Assembly (NCBI GenBank): GCA_021842145.1
Contig: JAKCBW010000005.1
Span: forward strand, 1-49,403
Source of the DNA: Actinomycetes bacterium
GTDB lineage: Bacteria > Actinomycetota > Acidimicrobiia > Acidimicrobiales > Acidimicrobiaceae
DNA length: 49,403 nucleotides
Reading direction: 5' to 3'
Part shown: piece by piece, positions 42,185 through 49,403 of the stretch
Layout: each line of letters begins with the position of its first letter
Numbering within the stretch: the first letter of the stretch is position 1
Notes under the pieces: model-generated
The model's input: the letters and a program-made list of their open reading frames with translations, nothing else
What the model was told of the DNA's origin: nothing
The model's database searches: none
Translations under genes and position numbers: made by a program

Positions 42185-44842
42185 GTGGCACTCACCCTTC
42201 TAATCGATGCTTATTCACTTGCATTCCGAGCTTTTTTTGCCTTACCGGAAAGTTTGGAAACCGAAGGAGGACAGCCTACCAACGCCCTTCATGGATTCTC
42301 AAACATGTTTGCTACCCTCCTGCAAAGCTATCAACCCGACAGGGTGGTGGTCGCCTTTGACGCAAAGGGCAAGACCTTTAGGGATGACCTCTATTCGGAT
42401 TACAAGGGGCATAGGCCACCAGTCCCGGTAAAATTGGTGAGCCAATTCCCGCTGCTTAGAGAGATTCTTGACGCTCTCGATATCGCTTGGATCGAAGCCG
42501 ACGGCTATGAAGCCGACGATGTGATAGCTACGGTCGCCACACGTGCCGCCGCCCAAGGGGATACCGTTTACATAGTTACCGGCGACCGAGATAGCTTCCA
42601 ACTCGTGAGAGACCCTGACATAACGGTCCTATATAACAAACGGGGCGTAAGCGAGGTCGATTTTATGGATGAAGCGGCCGTGTTAGCTAAGGTGGGAGTT
42701 CCGCCCGCCCTTTATCCCCACCTTGCTTCATTGCGTGGGGACCCTTCTGACAACATTATCGGCGTAAGCGGTGTGGGCGAAAAGACCGCCGCCAAGCTCA
42801 TTAATGACTATGGTTCGATCGAAAGTGTGCTTTTAAACATCGATAGCCTTTCTCCAAAGCTAAAGGAATCAATCTCCCAGGCAAGTGAAAGGGTCCAGGA
42901 AAACCTTAAGCTTTCCTTGCTCGTACGCGATGTGCCAATCGATACCCAGCTTGAGCGATTCAATCTCGCAGAGTGGAACTCAGCGCGGGCTCGCGAAGTA
43001 CTGTATTCGTTCGGCCTGAGGAGGGCGTTTGATCGCTTTCGTACCGCCTTTGCCCGTCGAACAGACCTAGCGGGAGCCGAGTTGTCCGAAAAGGCCGAAG
43101 TCAAGTTACCTCCCCTTGAGATCAACTCGTCGCTATTCTCCCAGCGGTTGGGCTCTACCGAGTCCCTCTTCATTCAGCCTCATTGGTCTAACGAACCGGG
43201 TAGATCGCCGCTGCTCGGATTGGCTGCTGCGATTGTCGACGCATCGGGGACGCTTCTGATCGGGAACTTTGAACAAAGCGGGCCTGAATGGCGAGAAGTA
43301 CTTGAGGCTCTTGCCCACAAGAAACTTTATGGAATTAACCTCAAGGCACTTCTTCGTTCGATTCTGGATCTTGGTATTAGTGCAGAGCCGTGGTCGATTG
43401 CTGGCGACATGTCCATCGCTGGCTACCTGCTCGAACCGTCCACTGGACGCTATTCGCTGGCTGACTTGTCGTCCAAATGGCTAGGCATCGAGTTCAGTAC
43501 CGATTTGGGTAACGATCTCTTCACCAGCGCTAACCTAGAGAAGTTTTTTGACGATGCAAAAAAAGAGTTGCCCATAATTTTCCTGCTTGCCGATGTCCTC
43601 GAAGCCGAGTTGCGCGGGGCGGGGATGTATGAACTATACAGCGAGGTAGAGATACCGCTTGCTGGAGTACTGGCCAAGATGGAGCACCTCGGAATTGCCG
43701 TGGATGTAAGGGGGTTGGAGCGGCTTTCGGCTTGGATAACGGAGCAAACAAAATACCTCCTTGCAGAGATGCAGAAGCTGATAGGTAGGAGCTTCAATCC
43801 AAACTCAACACAGCAATTAGCCCAAGTACTTTTCAGCGATTTGGGCCTTACGCCCCAGAAAAGGACCAAGACCGGTTTTTCTACCGACGCGCAAACCTTG
43901 GAAAGGTTGAAAGATGACCATCCATTTGTCGGGACCCTGCTTAGGTATCGGGAGTTCGAGAAGCTCCGCTCAACCTACGGAGACTCATTGCTCGCTGAAG
44001 TAGCGGCTGACGGGAGAATTCACGCCACTTTTCAACAGACCGTCGCGCGTACAGGTCGCCTCTCGTCTGAACACCCGAACCTACACAACATCCCGATTCG
44101 AACCGAAGAGGGTAGGAGATTTCGAGACGTATTTGTGGCTCCAAAGGGAAGCAAGCTGGTGGTAGCGGACTACAACCAGATAGAGCTTCGCATAATTGCT
44201 CACTTGAGTCGCGATTCGGGACTGGTCGAAGCCTTCAAAGCAGGAAAAGATGTGCATACGACCACGGCATCGATGGTCTTTGGGGTGCCAGAGGAGGAAG
44301 TTACCTACGAACAACGCACAGCCGCAAAGATGGTAGCATACGGCCTCGCTTACGGAATGGAAGCCTACGGGTTAGCCCAGCGGCTCGGCATCGGCAACAA
44401 GGAAGCCGAAATAATTCTCGAATCGTTCTTTGCAGCATTACCCCAGGTGAAGGGTTATATGGAGGAGACGATAAGAAAGACTCGTGAAGTCGGCTATACC
44501 ACGACTGAATTTGGGAGGCGCAGGTATCTGCCCGAACTGGCATCATCTGATTCGCGGGTACGACAAGCGGCTGAAAGACAGGCAATGAACGCCGGAATCC
44601 AGGGACTAGCTGCGGACATATTCAAAAAAGCACTTGTAAATCTCGCCCGGGTCCTCGAAGGGGACAACGGAATAAAGATCGTACTGCAAGTACACGACGA
44701 AATCGTAGTCGAAGCCCTTGATTCCGAAGTGTCTCGTGCGGTTGAACTCCTCGAAAGTAATATGACCGGGGCGGCCGAACTTAGCGTTCCCTTATCCGTT
44801 AGCGTGTCGGTGGGCCAAAACTGGGGTGACGCCAAGCACTAG
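42185..44842 (+). CDS. polA: DNA polymerase I
   Basis: The 885-residue enzyme has an N-terminal 5'-3' nuclease (about 1-290, with DAYSLAFRAFFAL, EADGYEADDVIAT and TGDRDSFQL), a middle domain that resembles 3'-5' exonuclease but lacks the DxE and NxxxD metal residues, and a C-terminal polymerase. Motif A is DYNQIELR (D662), where most families have DYSQIELR; the O-helix starts at K715 (KMVAYGLAYGM); motif C is HDE at 837-839. The absence of proofreading residues fits other actinobacterial Pol I. It starts with GTG, 90 nt after pdtaR. Confidence 0.97.
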   Translation: MALTLLIDAYSLAFRAFFALPESLETEGGQPTNALHGFSNMFATLLQSYQPDRVVVAFDAKGKTFRDDLYSDYKGHRPPVPVKLVSQFPLLREILDALDIAWIEADGYEADDVIATVATRAAAQGDTVYIVTGDRDSFQLVRDPDITVLYNKRGVSEVDFMDEAAVLAKVGVPPALYPHLASLRGDPSDNIIGVSGVGEKTAAKLINDYGSIESVLLNIDSLSPKLKESISQASERVQENLKLSLLVRDVPIDTQLERFNLAEWNSARAREVLYSFGLRRAFDRFRTAFARRTDLAGAELSEKAEVKLPPLEINSSLFSQRLGSTESLFIQPHWSNEPGRSPLLGLAAAIVDASGTLLIGNFEQSGPEWREVLEALAHKKLYGINLKALLRSILDLGISAEPWSIAGDMSIAGYLLEPSTGRYSLADLSSKWLGIEFSTDLGNDLFTSANLEKFFDDAKKELPIIFLLADVLEAELRGAGMYELYSEVEIPLAGVLAKMEHLGIAVDVRGLERLSAWITEQTKYLLAEMQKLIGRSFNPNSTQQLAQVLFSDLGLTPQKRTKTGFSTDAQTLERLKDDHPFVGTLLRYREFEKLRSTYGDSLLAEVAADGRIHATFQQTVARTGRLSSEHPNLHNIPIRTEEGRRFRDVFVAPKGSKLVVADYNQIELRIIAHLSRDSGLVEAFKAGKDVHTTTASMVFGVPEEEVTYEQRTAAKMVAYGLAYGMEAYGLAQRLGIGNKEAEIILESFFAALPQVKGYMEETIRKTREVGYTTTEFGRRRYLPELASSDSRVRQAAERQAMNAGIQGLAADIFKKALVNLARVLEGDNGIKIVLQVHDEIVVEALDSEVSRAVELLESNMTGAAELSVPLSVSVSVGQNWGDAKH

Positions 44843-45050
44843 GGGTTTGATCCATAAAAGCCTGACATGGTGGCTTGGTGCGAAGAAGTATTAGGAAAAT
44901 ATATTAGCGGATGAGAAGCTTTTAGCATCTATTTTGCCTACTCGAGGGAATTACTCCGCTAGCATCTCGGATGGGTAATTCTGTGCTGTTCGAGTTTGGA
45001 GGGTACGGAATGATCTGTCCTATTGGTTGGAAAGAAAGCAACAAGTTCTA

Positions 45051-46367
45051 ATGTCAGAGACCGCAGTTCCCTCTGAGGAGTTTTTAGAGGGTACAGCCCG
45101 AGTAATTGTCGAGGATGACCTCGGCGATCTTTCGCTCGATGAGGCGATTGAACGTACCATTATCGAATTCGAGGATGGTGACATAGTTCGGGGGAAGGTA
45201 GTTAAAGTCGACAAGGACGAAGTCCTGTTGGATATTGGCTACAAGTCCGAAGGTGTAATACCTGTCAGAGAGCTATCTATCAGGCAGGATGTCGATCCAC
45301 ATGAGATCGTAAAGCTTGGTGACGAGGTCGAGGCTCTTGTCCTTCAGAAAGAGGACAAAGAAGGTCGGTTGCTACTTTCCAAGAAGCGTGCTCAGTACGA
45401 GCGTGCCTGGGGCAACATCGAAAAGGTCAAAGAAGAGAACGGCATGGTTCGAGGCCTCGTTATTGAGGTCGTCAAGGGTGGACTCATCGTCGACATTGGC
45501 CTTCGCGGATTCCTGCCGGCATCGCTAGTCGAACTACGTCGAGTGAGGGATCTCCAACCCTACATCGGCAAAGAGGTCGAAGCGAAGATTATCGAACTCG
45601 ACAAGAACAGAAACAATGTAGTTCTCTCCCGTCGCGCCTGGCTAGAAGAGACCCAAAGGGAGCAGCGCGAGGAGTTCCTAGAGAACCTCAAACCCGGCGA
45701 GGTTCGAAAGGGTGTCGTTTCGTCGATTGTCAACTTTGGTGTGTTCATCGATCTCGGTGGCATGGATGGCTTGGTTCACGTCTCGGAACTTTCCTGGAAG
45801 CACGTCGATCACCCGTCATCGGTGGTGTCGGTAGGCGATGAGGTGTTGGTTAAGGTGCTCGATGTCGACCTGGACAAGGAGCGGATTTCGTTGTCGCTCA
45901 AGGCGACGCAGTCTGATCCTTGGCAGGATTTCGCTAATGCACACAAAGTGGGAGAACTGGTATACGGTCGGGTTACCAAACTCGTTCCATTCGGCTGTTT
46001 CATTCAGGTCGCCGAGGGGATCGAAGGACTCGTCCACATTTCGGAGATGGCCTCTCACCACGTCGAACTGCCAGACCAGGTAGTCGGTGTCGGGGAAGAA
46101 CTCTGGGTCAAGATCATCGATATCGACCTGCAGAGGCGCCGGATAAGTCTCTCCATCAAGCAGGCTCTCGAGGGCGGCGAACTAGCGGCAGAGTACCGTG
46201 AGGCGTTTGGAGAGCATCAGTACGACTCTGAAGGTAACTACATCGGAAGTTACGACTATTCGGTGGAATTCGAGCCTGAGACAGAAGCCCAAGCAGCTTG
46301 GGCCGAAGAGTTTGGAATTGGAAAAGACGAGCATAAGGATGAGCCTGAGGATGAGCCTGAGGAGTAA
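45051..46367 (+). CDS. rpsA: Ribosomal protein S1
   Basis: S1 helps bring mRNA to the 30S subunit. The 438-residue protein has four S1 domains (about 43-112, 130-196, 216-285, 301-371), each with the GxV...G...F or similar pattern, and an acidic C-terminal tail ending in a DEPEDEPEE-like run. Start ATG 45051 was chosen because upstream codons (TTG 45027) are not family-like; a clear Shine-Dalgarno is missing, as often for rpsA. Four domains is usual in actinobacteria, fewer than the six in gamma-proteobacteria. A strong terminator follows. Confidence 0.97.
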   Translation: MSETAVPSEEFLEGTARVIVEDDLGDLSLDEAIERTIIEFEDGDIVRGKVVKVDKDEVLLDIGYKSEGVIPVRELSIRQDVDPHEIVKLGDEVEALVLQKEDKEGRLLLSKKRAQYERAWGNIEKVKEENGMVRGLVIEVVKGGLIVDIGLRGFLPASLVELRRVRDLQPYIGKEVEAKIIELDKNRNNVVLSRRAWLEETQREQREEFLENLKPGEVRKGVVSSIVNFGVFIDLGGMDGLVHVSELSWKHVDHPSSVVSVGDEVLVKVLDVDLDKERISLSLKATQSDPWQDFANAHKVGELVYGRVTKLVPFGCFIQVAEGIEGLVHISEMASHHVELPDQVVGVGEELWVKIIDIDLQRRRISLSIKQALEGGELAAEYREAFGEHQYDSEGNYIGSYDYSVEFEPETEAQAAWAEEFGIGKDEHKDEPEDEPEE

Positions 46368-46398
46368 TTCGGTTCATCATCGATAGGTATTGGTTTTG

Positions 46399-46434
46399 AG
46401 GCATCGAGGGTCAAGGCCCTCGATGCCTGCTTTT
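46399..46434 (+). terminator. Rho-independent terminator after rpsA
   Basis: AGGCATCGAGGG (46399-46410) pairs perfectly over 12 bp with CCCTCGATGCCT (46417-46428), with loop TCAAGG, and is followed closely by TTTT. It separates rpsA from coaE. Confidence 0.9.
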
Positions 46435-46495
46435 GTAGCGCAGGTTCGTAGAGCTAGCAGGGCGAGTTTGCGTTGTTCGTGGTTTTGAGGTGAGA

Positions 46496-47107
46496 GTGAA
46501 AGTCGTCGGACTTACCGGTTGCATAGGTTCTGGTAAATCAACCGTGGGTGACATCTTCTCCGAGATGGGTGCTGAAGTCTTAGACGCTGATGCTATCGCT
46601 AAGTCGGTAGTAGAGCCGGGAAGCGAAGGCCTAAGGCGAATTATTGACCGTTTTGGACACGGAGTTCTCGATTCGCAGGGCAAGCTTGACCGCCCCAAAC
46701 TAGCTTCCATCGTATTCTTCGATGAATCGGCGAGGATGGACCTTAATGCAATAGTCCACCCTTTAGTAGGGCAGGAGATACAAAAGCGGATAGTCGATCT
46801 GGAGAAACGGAATTTTCCGGGGGTAGTCGTGCTGATGATCCCGCTATTGGTGGAGTCTGGAACTGACCGCTATCCGATTGAGAAAGTCATCGTGGTTGAT
46901 GTAGACGACGAAACCGCAATCGACAGGCTAGTTACTTTGCGATCAATGAAAAAGTCAGACGCTACCGCCAGGCTTGCTGCACAGGCCAAACGTAGTGATC
47001 GGCTCGCCATTGCCAGTTATGTCATCGACAATTCCGGTAAGGTCGAAGACCTCTACCCCCAGGTTTCACGGATTATGGCCGAACTCCTTGGGGACTTTGC
47101 ATGGTAG
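46496..47107 (+). CDS. coaE: Dephospho-CoA kinase
   Basis: CoaE adds the 3'-phosphate in the last step of coenzyme A synthesis. The protein (about 203 residues) has the P-loop GLTGCIGSGKST at the N-terminus, the acceptor-binding DADAIAK segment, LIPLLVESG-like MIPLLVESG in the centre and the closing RLAAQ lid. I use GTG 46496, five nt after GAGG; a GTG at 46490 overlaps that ribosome site. It lies 60 nt behind the rpsA terminator and 24 nt before uvrB. Confidence 0.96.
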   Translation: MKVVGLTGCIGSGKSTVGDIFSEMGAEVLDADAIAKSVVEPGSEGLRRIIDRFGHGVLDSQGKLDRPKLASIVFFDESARMDLNAIVHPLVGQEIQKRIVDLEKRNFPGVVVLMIPLLVESGTDRYPIEKVIVVDVDDETAIDRLVTLRSMKKSDATARLAAQAKRSDRLAIASYVIDNSGKVEDLYPQVSRIMAELLGDFAW

Positions 47108-47131
47108 GCAAAGTACTAATAGGCTCTAGTG

Positions 47132-49135
47132 ATGGGCCTCTTTAAAGTCGTAGCGCCATATGGGCCAGCCGGAGATCAGCCGAATGCCATCAAGTCGCTC
47201 ACCGACGGAATCATGAGGGGCGACAAATTCCAGACGCTATTGGGGATTACCGGCTCAGGAAAGTCGGCGACTATCGCGTGGTTGATAGAGGCCGTGCAGA
47301 AGCCGACACTGGTCATAGCTCCTAACAAGAGCCTCGCTGCCCAGTTGGCCAGCGAGTTTAGGGACTTCTTCCCTGAAAACCGAGTCGAGTACTTCGTTTC
47401 TTACTACGACTACTACCAACCGGAAGCCTATGTACCTTCGTCAGATACTTACATTGAAAAAGATGCCACGATAAATGATGAGATCGATCGGCTAAGGCAT
47501 TCCGCCACGGCTGCCCTGCTGACCCGAAGGGACGTAATAGTCGTTGCGTCGGTATCTTGCATCTATGGCTTGGGTTCTCCCGAGGAGTACCAGAACCAAA
47601 TCATGCCGGTAGCCGTGGGGGATGAATTGGATCTCCGGGACGCTACTAAGCGCCTAGTAGAAATGCAGTATCAACGGAATGACATGAATTTGGCTAGGAG
47701 AAAATTCAGGGTCAAAGGGGACACCCTGGAGGTACATCCGGCATATGACGAAACGGCAGTTCGAATCGAACTCTTCGGCAACGAGATTGAACGGATCGTC
47801 AGGATCGACACCCTGACCGGCGAGGTCGCCGAGGAGATGACCGATTTCGTGTTTTTTCCGGCCACTCATTATGTCGCCGGGGACGAAAGGATGAAGAGGG
47901 CCATCTCCTCCATCGAAGAAGAACTCCAAGAAAGATTGAAGTTCCTGGAATCTAATAACAAGCTTCTTGAGGCTCAAAGGTTGAAGATGCGAACACAGTT
48001 TGACCTCGAGATGCTGGCGGAGGTCGGGGTGTGTTCAGGTATCGAAAATTACTCACGACACCTGGATGGGAGGAGCGAAGGCGAGCCTCCTTCCACATTA
48101 TTGGACTTTTTCCCCGATGATTACCTACTTATCATCGATGAATCTCACGTCTCAATCCCTCAGCTGCATGGACAGTATCGTGGCGACCGATCTCGAAAAG
48201 AGACCCTAGTGGACTTCGGCTTCAGGCTTCCATCCGCCCTTGACAATCGACCCCTGCGTTTCGAGGAGTTTTTTGAGCGAATCAATCAAGCCGTCTTCCT
48301 CTCCGCAACGCCCGCGAGTTATGAAGTTGGGATCTCCTCACAGGTGGTTGAGCAGATCATTAGGCCGACAGGCCTGCTGGATCCCAAGGTGGAGGTTAGA
48401 CCCACAAAGGGTCAGATTGATGACTTAGTCGAAGCTATCAGTCGGCGGATCGAGGAAAAAGAACGAGTACTCGTCACGACTTTGACAAAGAAGATGGCAG
48501 AAGACCTTACCGATTATCTTCTGGAACTCGGCTTGCGGGTTCGATATATGCATTCGAACGTCGAAACCTTAGAGCGGATAGAGATCATTAGAGATTTGCG
48601 ACTTGGAGTGTTCGACGTTTTGGTCGGCATCAACCTGCTAAGAGAGGGACTTGACCTTCCGGAAGTCTCACTCGTCGCAATTCTAGACGCCGACAAAGAA
48701 GGCTTTTTACGTAGCGAAACGTCACTGATCCAAACCATCGGGCGAGCCGCCCGCAATGTCAATGGGACCGTTCTGCTCTATGCGGATCGCATCACCCCGT
48801 CGATGGTAAGAGCAATGAGTGAAACCGAGCGACGACGCGAACTCCAAAGCGCCTATAACGATCTGCATCATATCTCCCCGAAGACCATATCAAAGGCGGT
48901 CAATGACATACTCGGTCAGCTCAGACCGAGCGATGGAAGCAGGGGAGAGAAGAGGGGAGCAGCTGCGTCAAGATCGGTGGAACTGGCAAACCTGGCGGCG
49001 GACGAACTGGTCGCACTCGTTCAAAGTCTTGAGGAGGAGATGCATCAAGCGGCTATTGACCTCAGGTTCGCGACGGCCGCGCGGATCCGGGACGAAATAA
49101 AGGATCTAACCCGCATGATGAAGGGGCTCGACTAG
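47132..49135 (+). CDS. uvrB: UvrB, excision nuclease subunit B
   Basis: UvrB is the damage-loading helicase-like subunit of nucleotide excision repair. The protein of about 667 residues has Walker A GITGSGKS (about 38-45), the beta-hairpin [18 protein letters not shown] (motif II), SATPA, the helicase motif QTIGRAARN and a C-terminal UVR domain ([23 protein letters not shown]) that binds UvrC. ATG 47132 follows a GTG at 47129 in frame; either may be used. It is complete and the last clear gene of the window. Confidence 0.97.
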   Translation: MGLFKVVAPYGPAGDQPNAIKSLTDGIMRGDKFQTLLGITGSGKSATIAWLIEAVQKPTLVIAPNKSLAAQLASEFRDFFPENRVEYFVSYYDYYQPEAYVPSSDTYIEKDATINDEIDRLRHSATAALLTRRDVIVVASVSCIYGLGSPEEYQNQIMPVAVGDELDLRDATKRLVEMQYQRNDMNLARRKFRVKGDTLEVHPAYDETAVRIELFGNEIERIVRIDTLTGEVAEEMTDFVFFPATHYVAGDERMKRAISSIEEELQERLKFLESNNKLLEAQRLKMRTQFDLEMLAEVGVCSGIENYSRHLDGRSEGEPPSTLLDFFPDDYLLIIDESHVSIPQLHGQYRGDRSRKETLVDFGFRLPSALDNRPLRFEEFFERINQAVFLSATPASYEVGISSQVVEQIIRPTGLLDPKVEVRPTKGQIDDLVEAISRRIEEKERVLVTTLTKKMAEDLTDYLLELGLRVRYMHSNVETLERIEIIRDLRLGVFDVLVGINLLREGLDLPEVSLVAILDADKEGFLRSETSLIQTIGRAARNVNGTVLLYADRITPSMVRAMSETERRRELQSAYNDLHHISPKTISKAVNDILGQLRPSDGSRGEKRGAAASRSVELANLAADELVALVQSLEEEMHQAAIDLRFATAARIRDEIKDLTRMMKGLD

Positions 49136-49403
49136 CGGAGGGTTCTAATCATCTGAATCGGATAGGGCTTGGCTGGAAAAGTTACCTCTGCTTTGGGGCT
49201 TGGCAACCTCAACGGCTACGCTTCTGCATGGCCTTCATTTCTAATCCAATCGGGGTCCTAATTTGGAGATTTCAGGAGCAAAACTGGCCAACCATTTGGA
49301 CAGGCCTCGAATATCAACCAAACGAAATTACCGTCGTACTCCGTATGCCAAAGCTCCTAAAGATGGAGGATTGCAACAAAGAGCGATTCGGTCGATGCTA
49401 GAT
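49136..49403. other. Right-end region after uvrB, no gene seen
   Basis: These 268 bp show no recognisable coding sequence or terminator hairpin. A gene starting beyond the window edge may have its promoter here. Confidence 0.3.

Noticed and set aside
1-49403. CRISPR array, prophage or insertion sequence
   Set aside because: No regularly spaced repeats, transposase or integrase genes, or phage structural genes were seen anywhere in the window.

Overview
The window looks like chromosomal housekeeping DNA of an actinobacterium of moderate GC (roughly 50 percent by eye). The lineage markers are a WhiB-type iron-sulfur regulator, a mycothiol synthase (MshD) beside a DsbA-like protein of the mycothiol-dependent type, a PdtaR-like ANTAR response regulator, an actinobacterial-type DNA polymerase I with degenerate proofreading motifs, and frequent GTG and TTG starts. 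The GC level, a DoxX-Rieske fusion and the enzyme mix suggest the deep-branching Acidimicrobiia. That placement is an inference and could not be tested here.

Layout. 1-3.4 kb: whiB, fdhD (minus) and a DoxX-Rieske fusion. 3.5-6.2 kb (minus): a merR-menG-menF operon for late and early menaquinone steps. 6.3-9.7 kb (minus): a small zinc-ribbon membrane protein, PPK2, a MaoC-like hydratase, a small membrane protein and rlmN. 9.7-13.7 kb: a VIT/CCC1 metal transporter, the DsbA-like protein, mshD (minus), a GNAT acetyltransferase and endonuclease III. 13.7-14.3 kb has no gene I can support and starts with a perfect 23-bp tandem duplication.

14.6-22.1 kb is a tight operon hisD-hisC-hisB-hisH-hisA-hisF-groES-like-hisI-trpE, with overlapping stops and starts. 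trpE thus sits at the end of the histidine operon. The rest of the tryptophan block, trpC-trpF-trpB-trpA plus a small zinc-binding protein, follows at 26.7-30.4 kb. A C26 peptidase, a YgfZ protein and an OmpR/histidine-kinase pair lie between the two blocks. hisG, hisE, trpG and trpD are absent from the window.

30.7-37.3 kb: a possible 42-residue membrane protein (plus), then on the minus strand a type II fatty-acid cluster fabD-fabH-fabG-acpP-fabF followed by an AarF/UbiB-like kinase. FabD carries an extra C-terminal lipoyl/biotinyl-like domain without the modifiable lysine. tRNA-Leu(CAA) is divergent from this cluster. 37.9-41.4 kb: a two-helix membrane protein, a region rich in dyads and repeats, an ABC-2-like membrane protein with its TetR regulator and a clear operator, and an MBL-fold hydrolase. 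41.5-49.1 kb (plus): pdtaR, polA, rpsA with a strong terminator, coaE and uvrB.

Most of the window is conserved core metabolism; I see no CRISPR array, prophage or insertion sequence. The observations most worth checking are the two domain fusions (DoxX-Rieske and FabD-lipoyl-like), the small overlooked ORFs, the operator-like dyads, the apparently leaderless merR transcript and the shared CATG between the rlmN and VIT start codons.
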